A stretch of 64,000 bases of DNA, from the NCBI GenBank assembly GCA_903886975.1, contig CAISOB010000051.1, positions 51,958 through 115,957 on the forward strand, given 5' to 3'. The stretch's first letter is position 1, and each line of letters starts with the position of its first letter. Below, one piece after another: positions 26,991-35,957 of this stretch. Below the pieces are notes generated by a model. The model did no database searches, was not told the origin of the DNA, and worked only from the letters and a program-made list of their open reading frames with translations. The position numbers were made by a program, and so were the translations under genes. This DNA comes from an uncultured beta proteobacterium. Lineage in GTDB: Bacteria > Pseudomonadota > Gammaproteobacteria > Burkholderiales > Rhodocyclaceae.

Positions 26991-27043
26991 CGTATTCAAG
27001 CCGCCGGAGAGTCCGGCGGGTTTGATCAGAAAGGAGAGATGCA

Positions 27044-27481
27044 ATGTACCGAACCTTGTTTCCAAGCACTTTTTTCGCTGAATTGGATCGTCTCCAGCGC
27101 GAGATGCAACGCTTCGCTGGCCCGACGACCAGCATTCGCGGCTTCGGCCGCAACGGCTTTCCGGCGCTCAACATCGGCGGCACGCCCGACTCGGTCGAGA
27201 TTTACGCCTTCGCGCCCGGGCTCGATCCCAAGACGCTCGACGTGACCATTGAACGCGGCGTGCTGTCGCTCTCCGGCGAGCGGCACAGCGACCTGCCGGC
27301 TGACGACAGCAAGTCGTCGGTCCATATCAACGAGCGTTTCGACGGGCACTTCCGGCGCGCCGTCAGCCTGTCGGATGACGTCGACCCCGAAAACGTGACG
27401 GCCGACTATAACGACGGCGTCGTGCATATCAGCATCAAGCGCCGCGCCTCGGCCCAGCCGCGCCGCATCGAGATTCACTGA
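27044..27481 (+). CDS. Hsp20/alpha-crystallin small heat-shock protein 1
   Basis: 145-residue ATP-independent holdase chaperone. The alpha-crystallin domain spans ~residues 43-138. It has VEIYAFAPGLDPKTLDVTIE, the strand SLSGERHS, an FRRAVSLSDDVD segment and the conserved A-D-Y-N-D-GVVHI (variant of the A-x-x-x-n-GvL motif). First of three tandem hsp20 genes, preceded by AAAGGAGAG and by the sigma-32 promoter. Its short C-terminal tail lacks a clear IxI motif. Confidence 0.92.
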   Translation: MYRTLFPSTFFAELDRLQREMQRFAGPTTSIRGFGRNGFPALNIGGTPDSVEIYAFAPGLDPKTLDVTIERGVLSLSGERHSDLPADDSKSSVHINERFDGHFRRAVSLSDDVDPENVTADYNDGVVHISIKRRASAQPRRIEIH

Positions 27482-27501
27482 CATTGAAAGGAGAGAACAT
27501 C

Positions 27502-27891
27502 ATGGCGAATAGTAACGATACCAAGATCACCAAGAGCGACGAAACGGCACGCTACGACGAGGGCCGGATGCTGCCGCCCGTCGACGTCTTCGAAGACGCG
27601 TCGGGAATCACCCTGTATGCCGATCTTCCGGGCGTTCCCAAAGACAAGCTCACGATTCGCGTCGAGGCCGATGCACTGACCATCGAAGGCGAGGTCAGCC
27701 TGCCGGTCGCCGCCAACGTCGAAGCGAGCCATGCCGAAGTCAATCTCTCGCGCTACCAGCGGGCCTTCAGTCTGGGTCAGGAACTCGACCGGGAAAAGGT
27801 TGCCGCCGAGTTCAAGAACGGCGTCCTGAAATTGCACATTCCGAAAGCCGAGCACGCCAAGCCGCGCAAGGTTGAAGTCAGAGTCGCATGA
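27502..27891 (+). CDS. Hsp20/alpha-crystallin small heat-shock protein 2
   Basis: 129-residue small heat-shock protein. It contains PPVDVFEDASGITLYADLPG, VPKDKLTIRVEADALTIEGE and EFKNGVLKLHIPKAEHAKPR, a standard alpha-crystallin domain with the A-x-x-x-n-GvL motif intact. Starts 20 bp after the first hsp20 gene with its own AAAGGAGAG site, so it is translated from the same heat-shock transcript. It is more typical of class-A bacterial Hsp20 than its upstream neighbour, so the pair may form hetero-oligomers. Confidence 0.92.
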   Translation: MANSNDTKITKSDETARYDEGRMLPPVDVFEDASGITLYADLPGVPKDKLTIRVEADALTIEGEVSLPVAANVEASHAEVNLSRYQRAFSLGQELDREKVAAEFKNGVLKLHIPKAEHAKPRKVEVRVA

Positions 27892-27896
27892 ACGTG

Positions 27897-27931
27897 CCGA
27901 GGGCGGCCGCCGCCGGGCGGCCGCGCCTCGG
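27897..27931 (+). repeat. Strong GC hairpin between hsp20 genes 2 and 3
   Basis: CCGAGG (27897-27902) pairs with CCTCGG (27926-27931), with a nested GGCCGCC/GGGCGGCC stem. There is no T run. It could reduce read-through or stabilise the upstream mRNA, allowing unequal expression of the three chaperones. Confidence 0.6.
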
Positions 27932-27948
27932 TCTTACGGAGGTCGGCC

Positions 27949-28455
27949 ATGAAATTTGAAAGCCTCAAGGATAACGTCGATACGCTGTGGGACAACCTTG
28001 CCGAAGGCTGGCGGCACTTGCGCACGGCTACGGCCAGCGCGCTGACCCGCTTCAGGCCCGGCGAAAGAACCAATCTTCCGGCCGCGGCCGACATCGACGA
28101 CGATCTGTTCCGGCCGGCACGCAGCTGGGCGATGCTCGGCGGCGACGTGTTCGAAGACGACAGCCGGCTCGTCGTGCGCCTGGAACTTCCCGGCCTGACG
28201 AAGGAGGAAATTGGCATCGAAGTGCGTGCCGAGAACCTGATCATCTCCGGCGAGAAGCGCTTTGATCATGAGATTACAGAAGGGCGCTGGCGGGTCATGC
28301 AATGCGCCTACGGCAGCTTCCGCCGCGTCGTGCCGCTGCATGTGGCGGTGAGGGCCGACGCGGCCAGCGCCTCCTACAAGAACGGGGTGCTGCGCGTCGA
28401 ACTGCCGAAGGCCGAACCGGGAAAACCGCTAGGCGTCTCGATCAAGGTGGACTAA
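27949..28455 (+). CDS. Hsp20/alpha-crystallin small heat-shock protein 3
   Basis: 168-residue member with a longer N-terminal arm (about 60 residues, containing DTLWDNLAEGWRHLRTATAS). The alpha-crystallin domain has DVFEDDSRLVVRLELPGL, IEVRAENLIISGEKRF and ASYKNGVLRVELPKAEPGK. The different arm suggests a different client range or oligomer partner than its two upstream paralogues. Third gene of the heat-shock operon; a GC-rich hairpin lies just before it. Confidence 0.92.
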   Translation: MKFESLKDNVDTLWDNLAEGWRHLRTATASALTRFRPGERTNLPAAADIDDDLFRPARSWAMLGGDVFEDDSRLVVRLELPGLTKEEIGIEVRAENLIISGEKRFDHEITEGRWRVMQCAYGSFRRVVPLHVAVRADAASASYKNGVLRVELPKAEPGKPLGVSIKVD

Positions 28456-28528
28456 GCTGAATTACAAGGCATGACATTTGCCATGTCATCGTGCTATCCG
28501 GTGTGTACGCGGCCAAACGGGAGTGCAG

Positions 28529-29527
28529 ATGACTTCAATGCGCAGCAAGACCATGTTATGCGAGCGGCCGGTCTACCGGCCCGGGCGTGACCGGCGTGGC
28601 TGGAGTGGCGGCTGCCGCGTGCGGAAAGAACTGCCGCACGAAGCCGTACTGGCGGCAAGTCCTCAGGCATCGCTTACACCGTACGAAAACGTTGTTTTCG
28701 CGGGCGGCGGCAATCGCTGTTTCTGGCAGGCCGGCTTCTGGTCCGTTGCGGCAGACGAACTCGAACTGCGGCCCAGGCGCGTGACCGCAGTCAGCGCCGG
28801 CTCGGCGATCGCCTGCACGCTGTTCTCCGGCAATTTCAACGCCGGGTTTGCGCGCTTCAAGGAAGCGCTGGCCGTCAACGACAGCAATTTCCGTCTGGGT
28901 AATTTGCTGCGCGACCGGCCGCTCTTCCCGCACGGCGACATGTACCGCGCGGCGATCCTCGCCAGCATTGACGAGCAGGCGTTATCGCGCTTGCACCGCG
29001 GGCCGGAGATCAGCGTTCTCGTGGCCTGCCCGCCGAACTGGGCGCCGCCGGGAATCGCCGTGCTGCTCGGCTTGATCGCCGGCGAAATCGACGAATGGGG
29101 CACAGCGTCAGTGCATTCGTCAGCCGGCGGCCGGGTCGGCTTCCGGCCGATGTTCATCCCGGTGCGCGAGTGCGCGACGCCGGCTGCGCTCGCCGATCTG
29201 ATCATCGCCTCGTCATGCGTACCGCCGCTGACCCCGCAAGCCGTGCGCGACGGCATTTACCTCCTTGACGGCGGTTTTGTCAGCAACGTGCCGATCGATG
29301 GCCTCGGCGAGGCGCCGGGCCAGACGCTGGTGCTGCTCACCCGCCAGTTTGCGGAACTGCCGATGGTTCCCGGACGCGTATACGTGCAGCCGTCGCAAGC
29401 GATTCCGGCCAACGCGTGGGATTACACCGACGTGGCCGCAGTGCAATCGACTTTCGACCTCGGACGGCGCGACGGCGAGCGTTTCTGCGCCGCGATCGCC
29501 GGCCGCCGCGAACGCACAACAGCCTGA
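28529..29527 (+). CDS. Patatin-like phospholipase family protein
   Basis: 332-residue lipid-hydrolase-fold protein. The oxyanion loop is AGGGNRCFWQAGFW, the nucleophile elbow reads AVSAGSA, and the catalytic Asp lies in LDGGFVSNVP. The elbow departs from GxSxG in having Ala at the first glycine, which patatins sometimes tolerate. I start at 28529, which has GGGAG 6 bases ahead. The first ~50 residues are basic and poorly conserved. It follows the hsp20 operon and may act in membrane lipid turnover during stress, which is inferred from position alone. Confidence 0.78.
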   Translation: MTSMRSKTMLCERPVYRPGRDRRGWSGGCRVRKELPHEAVLAASPQASLTPYENVVFAGGGNRCFWQAGFWSVAADELELRPRRVTAVSAGSAIACTLFSGNFNAGFARFKEALAVNDSNFRLGNLLRDRPLFPHGDMYRAAILASIDEQALSRLHRGPEISVLVACPPNWAPPGIAVLLGLIAGEIDEWGTASVHSSAGGRVGFRPMFIPVRECATPAALADLIIASSCVPPLTPQAVRDGIYLLDGGFVSNVPIDGLGEAPGQTLVLLTRQFAELPMVPGRVYVQPSQAIPANAWDYTDVAAVQSTFDLGRRDGERFCAAIAGRRERTTA

Positions 29528-29538
29528 AGATCGACCCT

Positions 29539-30546
29539 TCAGTCGCCGCGACCCGTCGTCAATACGGCCGCACCCTCGATATGGCCGCTGCGCAACCGGG
29601 CCAGCGCCTCGTTAGCCTGGGCCAGTGCGAAACGCTGGATCGTGGTGTGCACCGAAATCTTCGCTAGCAGTTCGAAAAATTCAATTCCATCTCGGCGCGT
29701 CAGGTTGGCAACCGATCGGATACTGCGCTCGCCCCACAAGTCCGCGTAAGGGAACGCCGGAATATCGCTCATATGGATGCCGGCGCAGACCACGCAGCCG
29801 CCCTTGTCGACGTGCCGCAGGGCAGCCGGCACCAATGCGCCGACCGGCGCGAAAATCAGTGCGGCATCAAGGCCTTGCGGCGGCGCTTCATCGGCGCCGC
29901 CGGCCCAGGCCGCGCCCAGCCCGAGAGCAAAGCGCTGCGCGGCATCGTCGCCGGGACGCGTAAAGGCGTAGAACGCGCGCCCTTCTTGCTTTGCCAGCTG
30001 CGCGACGATGTGTGCGGCCGCGCCGAAGCCATAAATGCCCAGCCGGCGCGGGTCGCCGGCCAGCCGCAAAGCGCGGTAGCCGATCAGGCCGGCGCACAGC
30101 AGCGGCGCCAGCGCCGCGGCATCGCCATTGGGCAGCGCGAAGCAGTAGCGCGCGTCGGCGACAGTGAATTCGGCGTAACCGCCGTTGATCTGATAACCGG
30201 TGAAGCGCGCCGAATCGCACAGATTTTCGCGGCCGCTCACGCAGAAGCGGCACTCGCCGCAAGTCCAGCCGAGCCAGGGTACACCGACGCGCTGACCAAC
30301 GCTGAAACCGGCGACGCCGTCGCCCAGCACGGCGACCCGTCCGACGATTTCATGGCCGGGAATGACCGGCAGGCGCGGCTGCGGCAATTCACCGTCCGCG
30401 AGGTGCAGATCGGTGCGGCAGACGCCGCAGGCTTCGACGGCAATCAGCAACTCGCCGCTACCGGCGTGCGGTACCGGCAGTTCGACCAGGCGCAGCGGAA
30501 TTCCGGGACGGTCCAGGAGCATGGCCTGCATGCGACGCTTCATCAT
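29539..30546 (-). CDS. Zinc-dependent alcohol dehydrogenase family protein
   Basis: 335-residue MDR dehydrogenase. Catalytic zinc ligands lie in ACGVCRTDLHLAD and PGHEIVGRV. The structural zinc lobe is CGECRFCVSGRENLC (four Cys). The NAD(P)-binding turn is IYGFGAAAHI, close to the usual GxGxxG. The protein resembles the AdhP/AdhA alcohol dehydrogenases often found with Hsp20 and patatin genes. Start at 30546 has GGAG upstream. Transcribed opposite to the flanking chaperone genes. Confidence 0.88.
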   Translation of the reverse strand: MMKRRMQAMLLDRPGIPLRLVELPVPHAGSGELLIAVEACGVCRTDLHLADGELPQPRLPVIPGHEIVGRVAVLGDGVAGFSVGQRVGVPWLGWTCGECRFCVSGRENLCDSARFTGYQINGGYAEFTVADARYCFALPNGDAAALAPLLCAGLIGYRALRLAGDPRRLGIYGFGAAAHIVAQLAKQEGRAFYAFTRPGDDAAQRFALGLGAAWAGGADEAPPQGLDAALIFAPVGALVPAALRHVDKGGCVVCAGIHMSDIPAFPYADLWGERSIRSVANLTRRDGIEFFELLAKISVHTTIQRFALAQANEALARLRSGHIEGAAVLTTGRGD

Positions 30547-30679
30547 CCGGTCTCCAACAAGGTGCACAGCCTGATTTCATGATAGCCGCGGCAAGGACTT
30601 CCCACCACCTTGAAGTCAGCCGCATAGCCCCCCATATTGTTGAAGAAGATTGCCAACCGGGCTTGCAGCGGGGTACGCA

Positions 30680-31642
30680 ATGCAATTCAAGGACTACTAC
30701 CAGATTCTCGGGGTCGCGCGCGACGAGGCGGCGGACAACATCAAGAAAGCCTTTCGCAAGCTGGCGCGGAAATATCACCCGGATATTTCGAAAGAGCCCG
30801 ACGCCGAAGCGCGCATGAAGGAGATCAACGAAGCTTATACGGTGCTCTCCGATCCAGAGAAACGCGCAGCTTACGATCAGGTCGGCAAGGGCTACCAGCC
30901 GGGCCAGGACTTTCGCCCGCCGCCCGACTGGGATGCCGGATTCGAATTTTCCGGCGAGGGATATGCGCCCGGCGATTTACATGGCGCCGGCGATTTCAGC
31001 GATTTCTTCGCCGAATTGTTCGGCCGCATGGGTGGCCAGCATGGTCCGTTTCACGCCGGCCACGGCGCGGCGAACCTGCGCGGCGAAAATCATCACGCCA
31101 AGGTTCTGCTCGATATCGAGGACGCCTACACCAGTCCGAGCCGGCAAATTTCGCTGCGTGTTCCCAATGTCGACGGCAGCGGCCGCGTGCGACTGACAAC
31201 GCGCACCCTCAACGTGAAGATTCCCAAAGGCGTCCATGAAGGCCAGGTCATACGACTGGCCGGGCAGGGAGCGCCTGGTTTCGGCAACGCCCCGCCCGGC
31301 GACTTGATGCTCGAGGTTCATTTTCGGCCGCACGGCCGCTTCACGGCCGACGGCCGCGACTTACAGTTGACGCTGCCGGTGGCCCCCTGGGAAGCTGCCC
31401 TGGGCAGCGTCATTGCCGTCGATCTGCCGCAAGGCCCAGTCAAAGTACGCATTCCGGCCGGCGCGCAGAGCGGCCGGCAGTTGCGGGTGCGCGGCAAGGG
31501 ACTGCCGGACAACCCGCCCGGCGACCTGCTGCTCAACATCCAGGTGATCCTGCCGCCCGCCGATAGCCCGAAGGCGAAGCAAATTTACGAAAACATGCAA
31601 AGCGAACTGGCATTCGATCCACGCCGCGAAGGGAGGGACTGA
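30680..31642 (+). CDS. cbpA: DnaJ-class co-chaperone CbpA
   Basis: 320-residue type II J-protein. The J domain (residues 1-70) has the HPD tripeptide in KYHPDIS near residue 33 and stimulates DnaK ATPase. A Gly/Phe-rich linker (GAGDFSDFFAELFGRMGG) and two C-terminal substrate-binding beta domains follow, without the zinc-finger of true DnaJ. Length is close to E. coli CbpA (306). It is followed 3 bp later by its dedicated modulator gene cbpM, which fixes the assignment. Confidence 0.93.
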   Translation: MQFKDYYQILGVARDEAADNIKKAFRKLARKYHPDISKEPDAEARMKEINEAYTVLSDPEKRAAYDQVGKGYQPGQDFRPPPDWDAGFEFSGEGYAPGDLHGAGDFSDFFAELFGRMGGQHGPFHAGHGAANLRGENHHAKVLLDIEDAYTSPSRQISLRVPNVDGSGRVRLTTRTLNVKIPKGVHEGQVIRLAGQGAPGFGNAPPGDLMLEVHFRPHGRFTADGRDLQLTLPVAPWEAALGSVIAVDLPQGPVKVRIPAGAQSGRQLRVRGKGLPDNPPGDLLLNIQVILPPADSPKAKQIYENMQSELAFDPRREGRD

Positions 31643-31645
31643 AGC

Positions 31646-31954
31646 ATGAGCGACGACGACATCATCATCGGCACCCGCCTCGACGAGAGCTGGCTGACGC
31701 TCGAACAAGTCGCGTCCACCTGCCAGGTCGAAGCCGACTGGCTGCAGCGCCGCATCGCCGAAGGCCTGGTTCCACCCCCTGAACGCATGGGCGGAATCTG
31801 GCGTCTGTCGGGCACGATGGTCGCGCGCATCCGTCGCACGCGGCAAGTCGAAAGAGACTTCGATGCGTTCCCCGAACTTGCGGCATTGGTTGCCGACCTG
31901 CTCGAGGAAATGGACGATCTGCGCGCGCAGATCAGGCGTTTGACGCCACGCTGA
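31646..31954 (+). CDS. cbpM: Chaperone modulator CbpM
   Basis: 102-residue MerR-like helix-turn-helix protein that binds the J domain of CbpA and inhibits it. It shows [38 protein letters not shown] and a C-terminal helix [19 protein letters not shown], all as expected. The gene starts right after the cbpA stop, so the pair is translationally linked. Confidence 0.9.
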   Translation: MSDDDIIIGTRLDESWLTLEQVASTCQVEADWLQRRIAEGLVPPPERMGGIWRLSGTMVARIRRTRQVERDFDAFPELAALVADLLEEMDDLRAQIRRLTPR

Positions 31955-32070
31955 GGCCGTTTTCAAACGGCAAAGTGGTAGAATGCTCGCCTTTTCAGTG
32001 CACGCTGCGGCTAACGGCGGAAGACCGACGAGCAGCGCGCAAATGCAGCATACACAGGGATGAGGTGAGC

Positions 32071-32796
32071 ATGTCCGGACACTCCAAATGGGCCAATATC
32101 CAGCACCGCAAAGGGCGCCAGGATGAAAAGCGCGGCGCTGCCTTTTCCAAGATCGCCAAGGAAATCACCGTCGCCGCCAAGATGGGCGGCGGCGATCCCA
32201 GTTTCAATCCGCGCCTGCGCCTGGCCGTCGATAAGGGCAAGGGCGTCAACATGCCCAAGGACAAAATCGATAACGCCATCAAGAAAGGCACCGGCGAGCT
32301 CGAAGGCGTCGATTACATCGAAATCCGCTACGAGGGCTACGGCATCAACGGCGCGGCGATCATCGTCGATTGCCTGACCGACAACCGCACGCGCACCGTC
32401 GCCGAAGTCCGCCACGCCTTCAACAAGTATGGCGGCAACATGGGTACCGACGGCTGCGTGGCTTTCCAGTTCAAGCACTGCGGCCAGTTGCTGTTCGCGC
32501 CCGGCACCGATGAAGCGGCGCTGATGGACGCAGCGATCGAGGCCGGCGCCGACGACGTGCTGAGCAACGACGACGGCTCGATCGAAGTCATCACGCCGCC
32601 CAACGACTACATGGCGGTCAAGGAAGCGCTTGCCGCCGCCGGTTTCAGCGCCGAATTCGGGCAGGTGACGATGAAGGCCGAGAACGAGACCGTGCTCACC
32701 GGCGACGCAGCGGGACGCATGCAGAAACTGATCGACGTGCTCGAAAGCCTGGATGACGTCCAGGAGGTCTATACCACCGTGGTGCTTGAGGAATAG
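32071..32796 (+). CDS. yebC: YebC/PmpR-family protein (translation/transcription regulator)
   Basis: 241-residue protein with the invariant N-terminus [20 protein letters not shown], then [35 protein letters not shown] and the C-terminal [18 protein letters not shown]. Family members help ribosomes through proline-rich stalls or act as DNA-binding regulators. In many Proteobacteria yebC directly precedes ruvC; here a large FecR/DUF6600 gene lies between them. Confidence 0.95.
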   Translation: MSGHSKWANIQHRKGRQDEKRGAAFSKIAKEITVAAKMGGGDPSFNPRLRLAVDKGKGVNMPKDKIDNAIKKGTGELEGVDYIEIRYEGYGINGAAIIVDCLTDNRTRTVAEVRHAFNKYGGNMGTDGCVAFQFKHCGQLLFAPGTDEAALMDAAIEAGADDVLSNDDGSIEVITPPNDYMAVKEALAAAGFSAEFGQVTMKAENETVLTGDAAGRMQKLIDVLESLDDVQEVYTTVVLEE

Positions 32797-32945
32797 ACTC
32801 GAAGCGCGCCGGCCGAATGGCCGATCAGCGCCGCAGAAGAACGTTGGTCCTCCCGGGGTATTGTGCAACAAAGTGTTTCCGCCGTACGGGAATTCGTGGT
32901 CTCGTACGTTAGTCCGTCAATGCCATCCGAATCGGACCGAAAGCA

Positions 32946-34643
32946 ATGAACCTCACCCTTTACCCTCGTCACCGCTGGTGCGCCGCCCTCTTTGCGCTCC
33001 TGGCCTGCGGGCTTCTTCTCGCGACGCCGGCCCGCGCCGATCCCCCGGGACGAATCGGTCGCGTCGCCTGGCTTGCGGGAACGGTCAGTTTGCAAAGCGC
33101 AACGGGCGAGGCATTTAGCGCACCACTCAACCAGCCGCTGACGAGCGGCGACGTTCTGACCCTGGGGCTCGGTTCGCGCGCAGAAATCCAGATCGGATCG
33201 AAGACCGTTCGCCTTGACGCGGGCAGCGTGCTCCAACTCGACCGGATCGACGACGAACAGGTCCGGCTCTTCCTGAGCAACGGCCGCGCCATCGCCGTGC
33301 TGCCGACGCCGGACGCATTCGGCGACTTTGAAATGGCGACGATGAATGGCCGATTCACGGCCAGCGAGCCAGGCACTTACCGCTTTGCCGCCGACATCAA
33401 CGGTTCGAGCGCGACCGTCTATAGCGGTCGCCTGCGCTTTGCCGGCGACGGCAGTGGTCTCGACATGCGCGCCGGCGTCAGCGCCCAGTTCTGGCAGGAC
33501 GGGCAGACCCACTCCCGCCTCCTGTCTGTAGTCAACGACGAATTCTCCGCCTGGAGCGCCGCCCGCGACCAGCGCCAGGCGGCCACCACCTACACGCGCT
33601 ACGTGTCGCCCGAAATGACCGGCGCGGCCGATCTCGATACCTACGGCAACTGGGAGGAAACGCCCGAATACGGCGCGATCTGGTATCCGCGCGGTCTTGC
33701 CGCCGACTGGGCGCCCTACCGTACCGGCAATTGGGTCTGGGTCGCGCCCTGGGGCTGGACCTGGGTCGACGAAGAGCCCTGGGGCTTTGCGCCTTTCCAT
33801 TACGGACGCTGGATGCAGCATCGCGGGCGTTGGGCCTGGGTGCCGGGAACACGGATCGCGCGGCCGATGTACGCGCCGGCGATGGTCGGCTGGATCGGTG
33901 GCCCGGGCGGCGGCATGGCCATCGGCAGCCGGCCGACGGTTGGCTGGTTCCCGCTTGCCCCGCACGAGGTCTATGTCCCGTCGTATCGCAGCAGCGCGAA
34001 TTACCTGCGCCAGGTGAACGTAACGCATGTTTCCCGCTTGCCCGAGGCCGCACAGATCGTCAACGATCCGCAAGCTTTCGTCGCGCGCACCCATTACGAA
34101 CACCGCGAATTGCCGCAGCCGGTAACCGTGGCCCCGACCGACGCCGTCACGCAACGGCGGTCCGTCCCGCCGGCAGCGCTCGCGCCCAGCGACCCGCGCA
34201 CACGGCACGAACAAGCGCTGCCGGCGCCCGCTGTCGAAACGAGGATCCGGCCAGAGCGCCAGGCGTCGCCTGCAATCGCCGTGCCGAGGAGCGAACCGGT
34301 TCAACCCGAAATCATTCGGCCAGCGCAGCAACGTATCGAACAGCTTGAACCGCGCGTCCAGGAACATCCGTTCCGGCGCGAGGAAATTGCGCCACAAGCC
34401 TCTCCGCGCCAGCCCCAGCGGGAGGTCCGCGTCGAACCGGCAGCAACCCCCATTTATCAAGCCCCGGCTGCGCGCCCGGCGATGCCGTCGGCGGCCGCTG
34501 CCGAAATCCGCCGCGAGACGCCACGCGAAGTCAGCCATGTGCCACCGGCGCACACCGAAGCGAGGCCGGCAGCCGAAGCGGATCACCAGCGCGCGGCGGA
34601 AAAGGAAGAACATCGTCATCACGACGAGGGCGAAAAACACTGA
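32946..34643 (+). CDS. Secreted FecR/DUF6600 domain protein
   Basis: 565-residue exported protein. A signal peptide ends near residue 31 (TPARA-D). Residues ~36-150 form a FecR-like beta domain (VAWLAGTVSLQS, GDVLTLGLGSRAEIQIGS, LDAGSVLQLDRID). Residues ~210-330 are the Trp/Tyr-rich DUF6600 region (YGAIWYPRGLAADWAPYR, GNWVWVAPWGWTWVDEEPWG). The C-terminal ~230 residues are low-complexity, rich in Pro, Glu, Arg and Gln, and end in a His/Glu cluster. Probably an envelope or surface protein of unknown function. It separates yebC from ruvC. Confidence 0.82.
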   Translation: MNLTLYPRHRWCAALFALLACGLLLATPARADPPGRIGRVAWLAGTVSLQSATGEAFSAPLNQPLTSGDVLTLGLGSRAEIQIGSKTVRLDAGSVLQLDRIDDEQVRLFLSNGRAIAVLPTPDAFGDFEMATMNGRFTASEPGTYRFAADINGSSATVYSGRLRFAGDGSGLDMRAGVSAQFWQDGQTHSRLLSVVNDEFSAWSAARDQRQAATTYTRYVSPEMTGAADLDTYGNWEETPEYGAIWYPRGLAADWAPYRTGNWVWVAPWGWTWVDEEPWGFAPFHYGRWMQHRGRWAWVPGTRIARPMYAPAMVGWIGGPGGGMAIGSRPTVGWFPLAPHEVYVPSYRSSANYLRQVNVTHVSRLPEAAQIVNDPQAFVARTHYEHRELPQPVTVAPTDAVTQRRSVPPAALAPSDPRTRHEQALPAPAVETRIRPERQASPAIAVPRSEPVQPEIIRPAQQRIEQLEPRVQEHPFRREEIAPQASPRQPQREVRVEPAATPIYQAPAARPAMPSAAAAEIRRETPREVSHVPPAHTEARPAAEADHQRAAEKEEHRHHDEGEKH

Positions 34644-34804
34644 GAGCGGGGACGCCGGTCGCGCGGCGCTTGCCTTCTAATGCCTGAGCGCCGCGCCGCG
34701 GACTCTGTATACTGACGGCTTACCAGAAGAGCTCAGGCCATGTCGCCGTCATTCAATCTCTGCCGCGCAGTGCCCGCATCCGGCGCCGAACCGGTGCGCC
34801 AGCC

Positions 34805-35359
34805 GTGACGCCGGCAAGAAACATTGCGCTGCGCATACTCGGCATCGATCCGGGCCTGCGCATCACCGGTTTTGGCGTCATCGAAAAGACCGGCAACACG
34901 CTCGCCTACATCGCCAGCGGCTGCATCAAGACCGACGCCAAGTGCGCGCTGCCGATTCGCCTGGGAACGATTCATGCCGGGCTGTGCGAACTCGTTACGC
35001 AATATCAGCCCGATCAAGCCGTCGTCGAGATCGTCTTCGTCAACGTCAATCCGCAATCGACGCTGCTGCTCGGGCAGGCCCGCGGCGCGGCGATCACGGC
35101 GCTGGTCGCCGGCGGGATCGAGGTTGCCGAATATACGGCTTTGCAGGTCAAGCAGGCGGTGGTGGGCAACGGCCATGCCGACAAGAAGCAGGTTTTGCAC
35201 ATGGTGCGCCGGTTGCTCTCATTGCCCGGCGACCCAAGCCCGGACGCCGCCGACGCCCTGGCCTGCGCCATCGCCCACGCGCATGGCGGCCAGGGGCTGG
35301 GCACGCTGTCTACGAAAGGCATGCGCGTGCGCAACGGACGGATGATTGCAAGCAAATGA
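34805..35359 (+). CDS. ruvC: Holliday junction resolvase RuvC
   Basis: 184-residue endonuclease that symmetrically cuts Holliday junctions. Catalytic acidic residues are visible: Asp in [10 protein letters not shown], Glu in [14 protein letters not shown], and the C-terminal [14 protein letters not shown] pair. Start is GTG at 34805. It is followed 13 bp later by ruvA, as part of a ruvC-ruvA-transporter-ruvB unit. Confidence 0.95.
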   Translation: MTPARNIALRILGIDPGLRITGFGVIEKTGNTLAYIASGCIKTDAKCALPIRLGTIHAGLCELVTQYQPDQAVVEIVFVNVNPQSTLLLGQARGAAITALVAGGIEVAEYTALQVKQAVVGNGHADKKQVLHMVRRLLSLPGDPSPDAADALACAIAHAHGGQGLGTLSTKGMRVRNGRMIASK

Positions 35360-35372
35360 AAGGACTAGAAAC

Positions 35373-35951
35373 ATGATCGGCCGCCTGACCGGAACACTGC
35401 TCGAAAAGAACCCGCCGCAAGTGCTGATCGATGTTGGCGGAATCGGTTACGAAGTCGATGTACCGATGAGCACCTTCTACAACCTGCCGGCAAGCGGCGA
35501 AAAAGTGAGCCTGCTTACGCATTTTGTCGTGCGCGAGGATGGGCATTTTCTTTACGGCTTTGCCAGTTCGGCCGAGCGTTTCGCTTTCCGCCAACTGATC
35601 AAGATTTCCGGCATCGGTGCGCGCATGGCGCTTGCGGTGCTCTCCGGCCTGTCGGTGAACGATCTGGCGCAAGCCATTGCGCGCCAGGAAATCGGGCGCC
35701 TGATCAAGGTTCCCGGAATCGGCAAGAAGACCGCGGAACGACTGCTTCTCGAACTCAAGGGAAAACTCGGCGACGCGCTTCCTGCTTCGGGACTTCCCCC
35801 CGTCGAAGACAGTCGACATGACATCCTCAATGCGCTGCTGGCGCTGGGTTACAATGATCGTGAAGCAGCGGCAGCGATGAAACCGCTGGCGGCTGGCATT
35901 TCCACGTCGGACGGAATTCGGCAAGCGCTCAAATCACTTTCGAAGGCATGA
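35373..35951 (+). CDS. ruvA: Holliday junction branch-migration protein RuvA
   Basis: 192-residue DNA-binding subunit. It begins [20 protein letters not shown], and has helix-hairpin-helix motifs [14 protein letters not shown] and [17 protein letters not shown]. The C-terminal domain III ([18 protein letters not shown]) contacts RuvB. The start at 35373 follows AAAGGA; the longer open frame overlapping ruvC is not the true start. Confidence 0.95.
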   Translation: MIGRLTGTLLEKNPPQVLIDVGGIGYEVDVPMSTFYNLPASGEKVSLLTHFVVREDGHFLYGFASSAERFAFRQLIKISGIGARMALAVLSGLSVNDLAQAIARQEIGRLIKVPGIGKKTAERLLLELKGKLGDALPASGLPPVEDSRHDILNALLALGYNDREAAAAMKPLAAGISTSDGIRQALKSLSKA

Positions 35952-35957
35952 AGCTCG

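Noticed and set aside
26990..27043. ROSE/fourU RNA thermometer in the hsp20 leader
   Set aside because: The leader hairpin lies upstream of the AAAGGAG site and does not visibly pair with it.
32769..34640. 623-codon minus-strand frame
   Set aside because: Antisense to the FecR/DUF6600 gene, which has a signal peptide and recognised domains.
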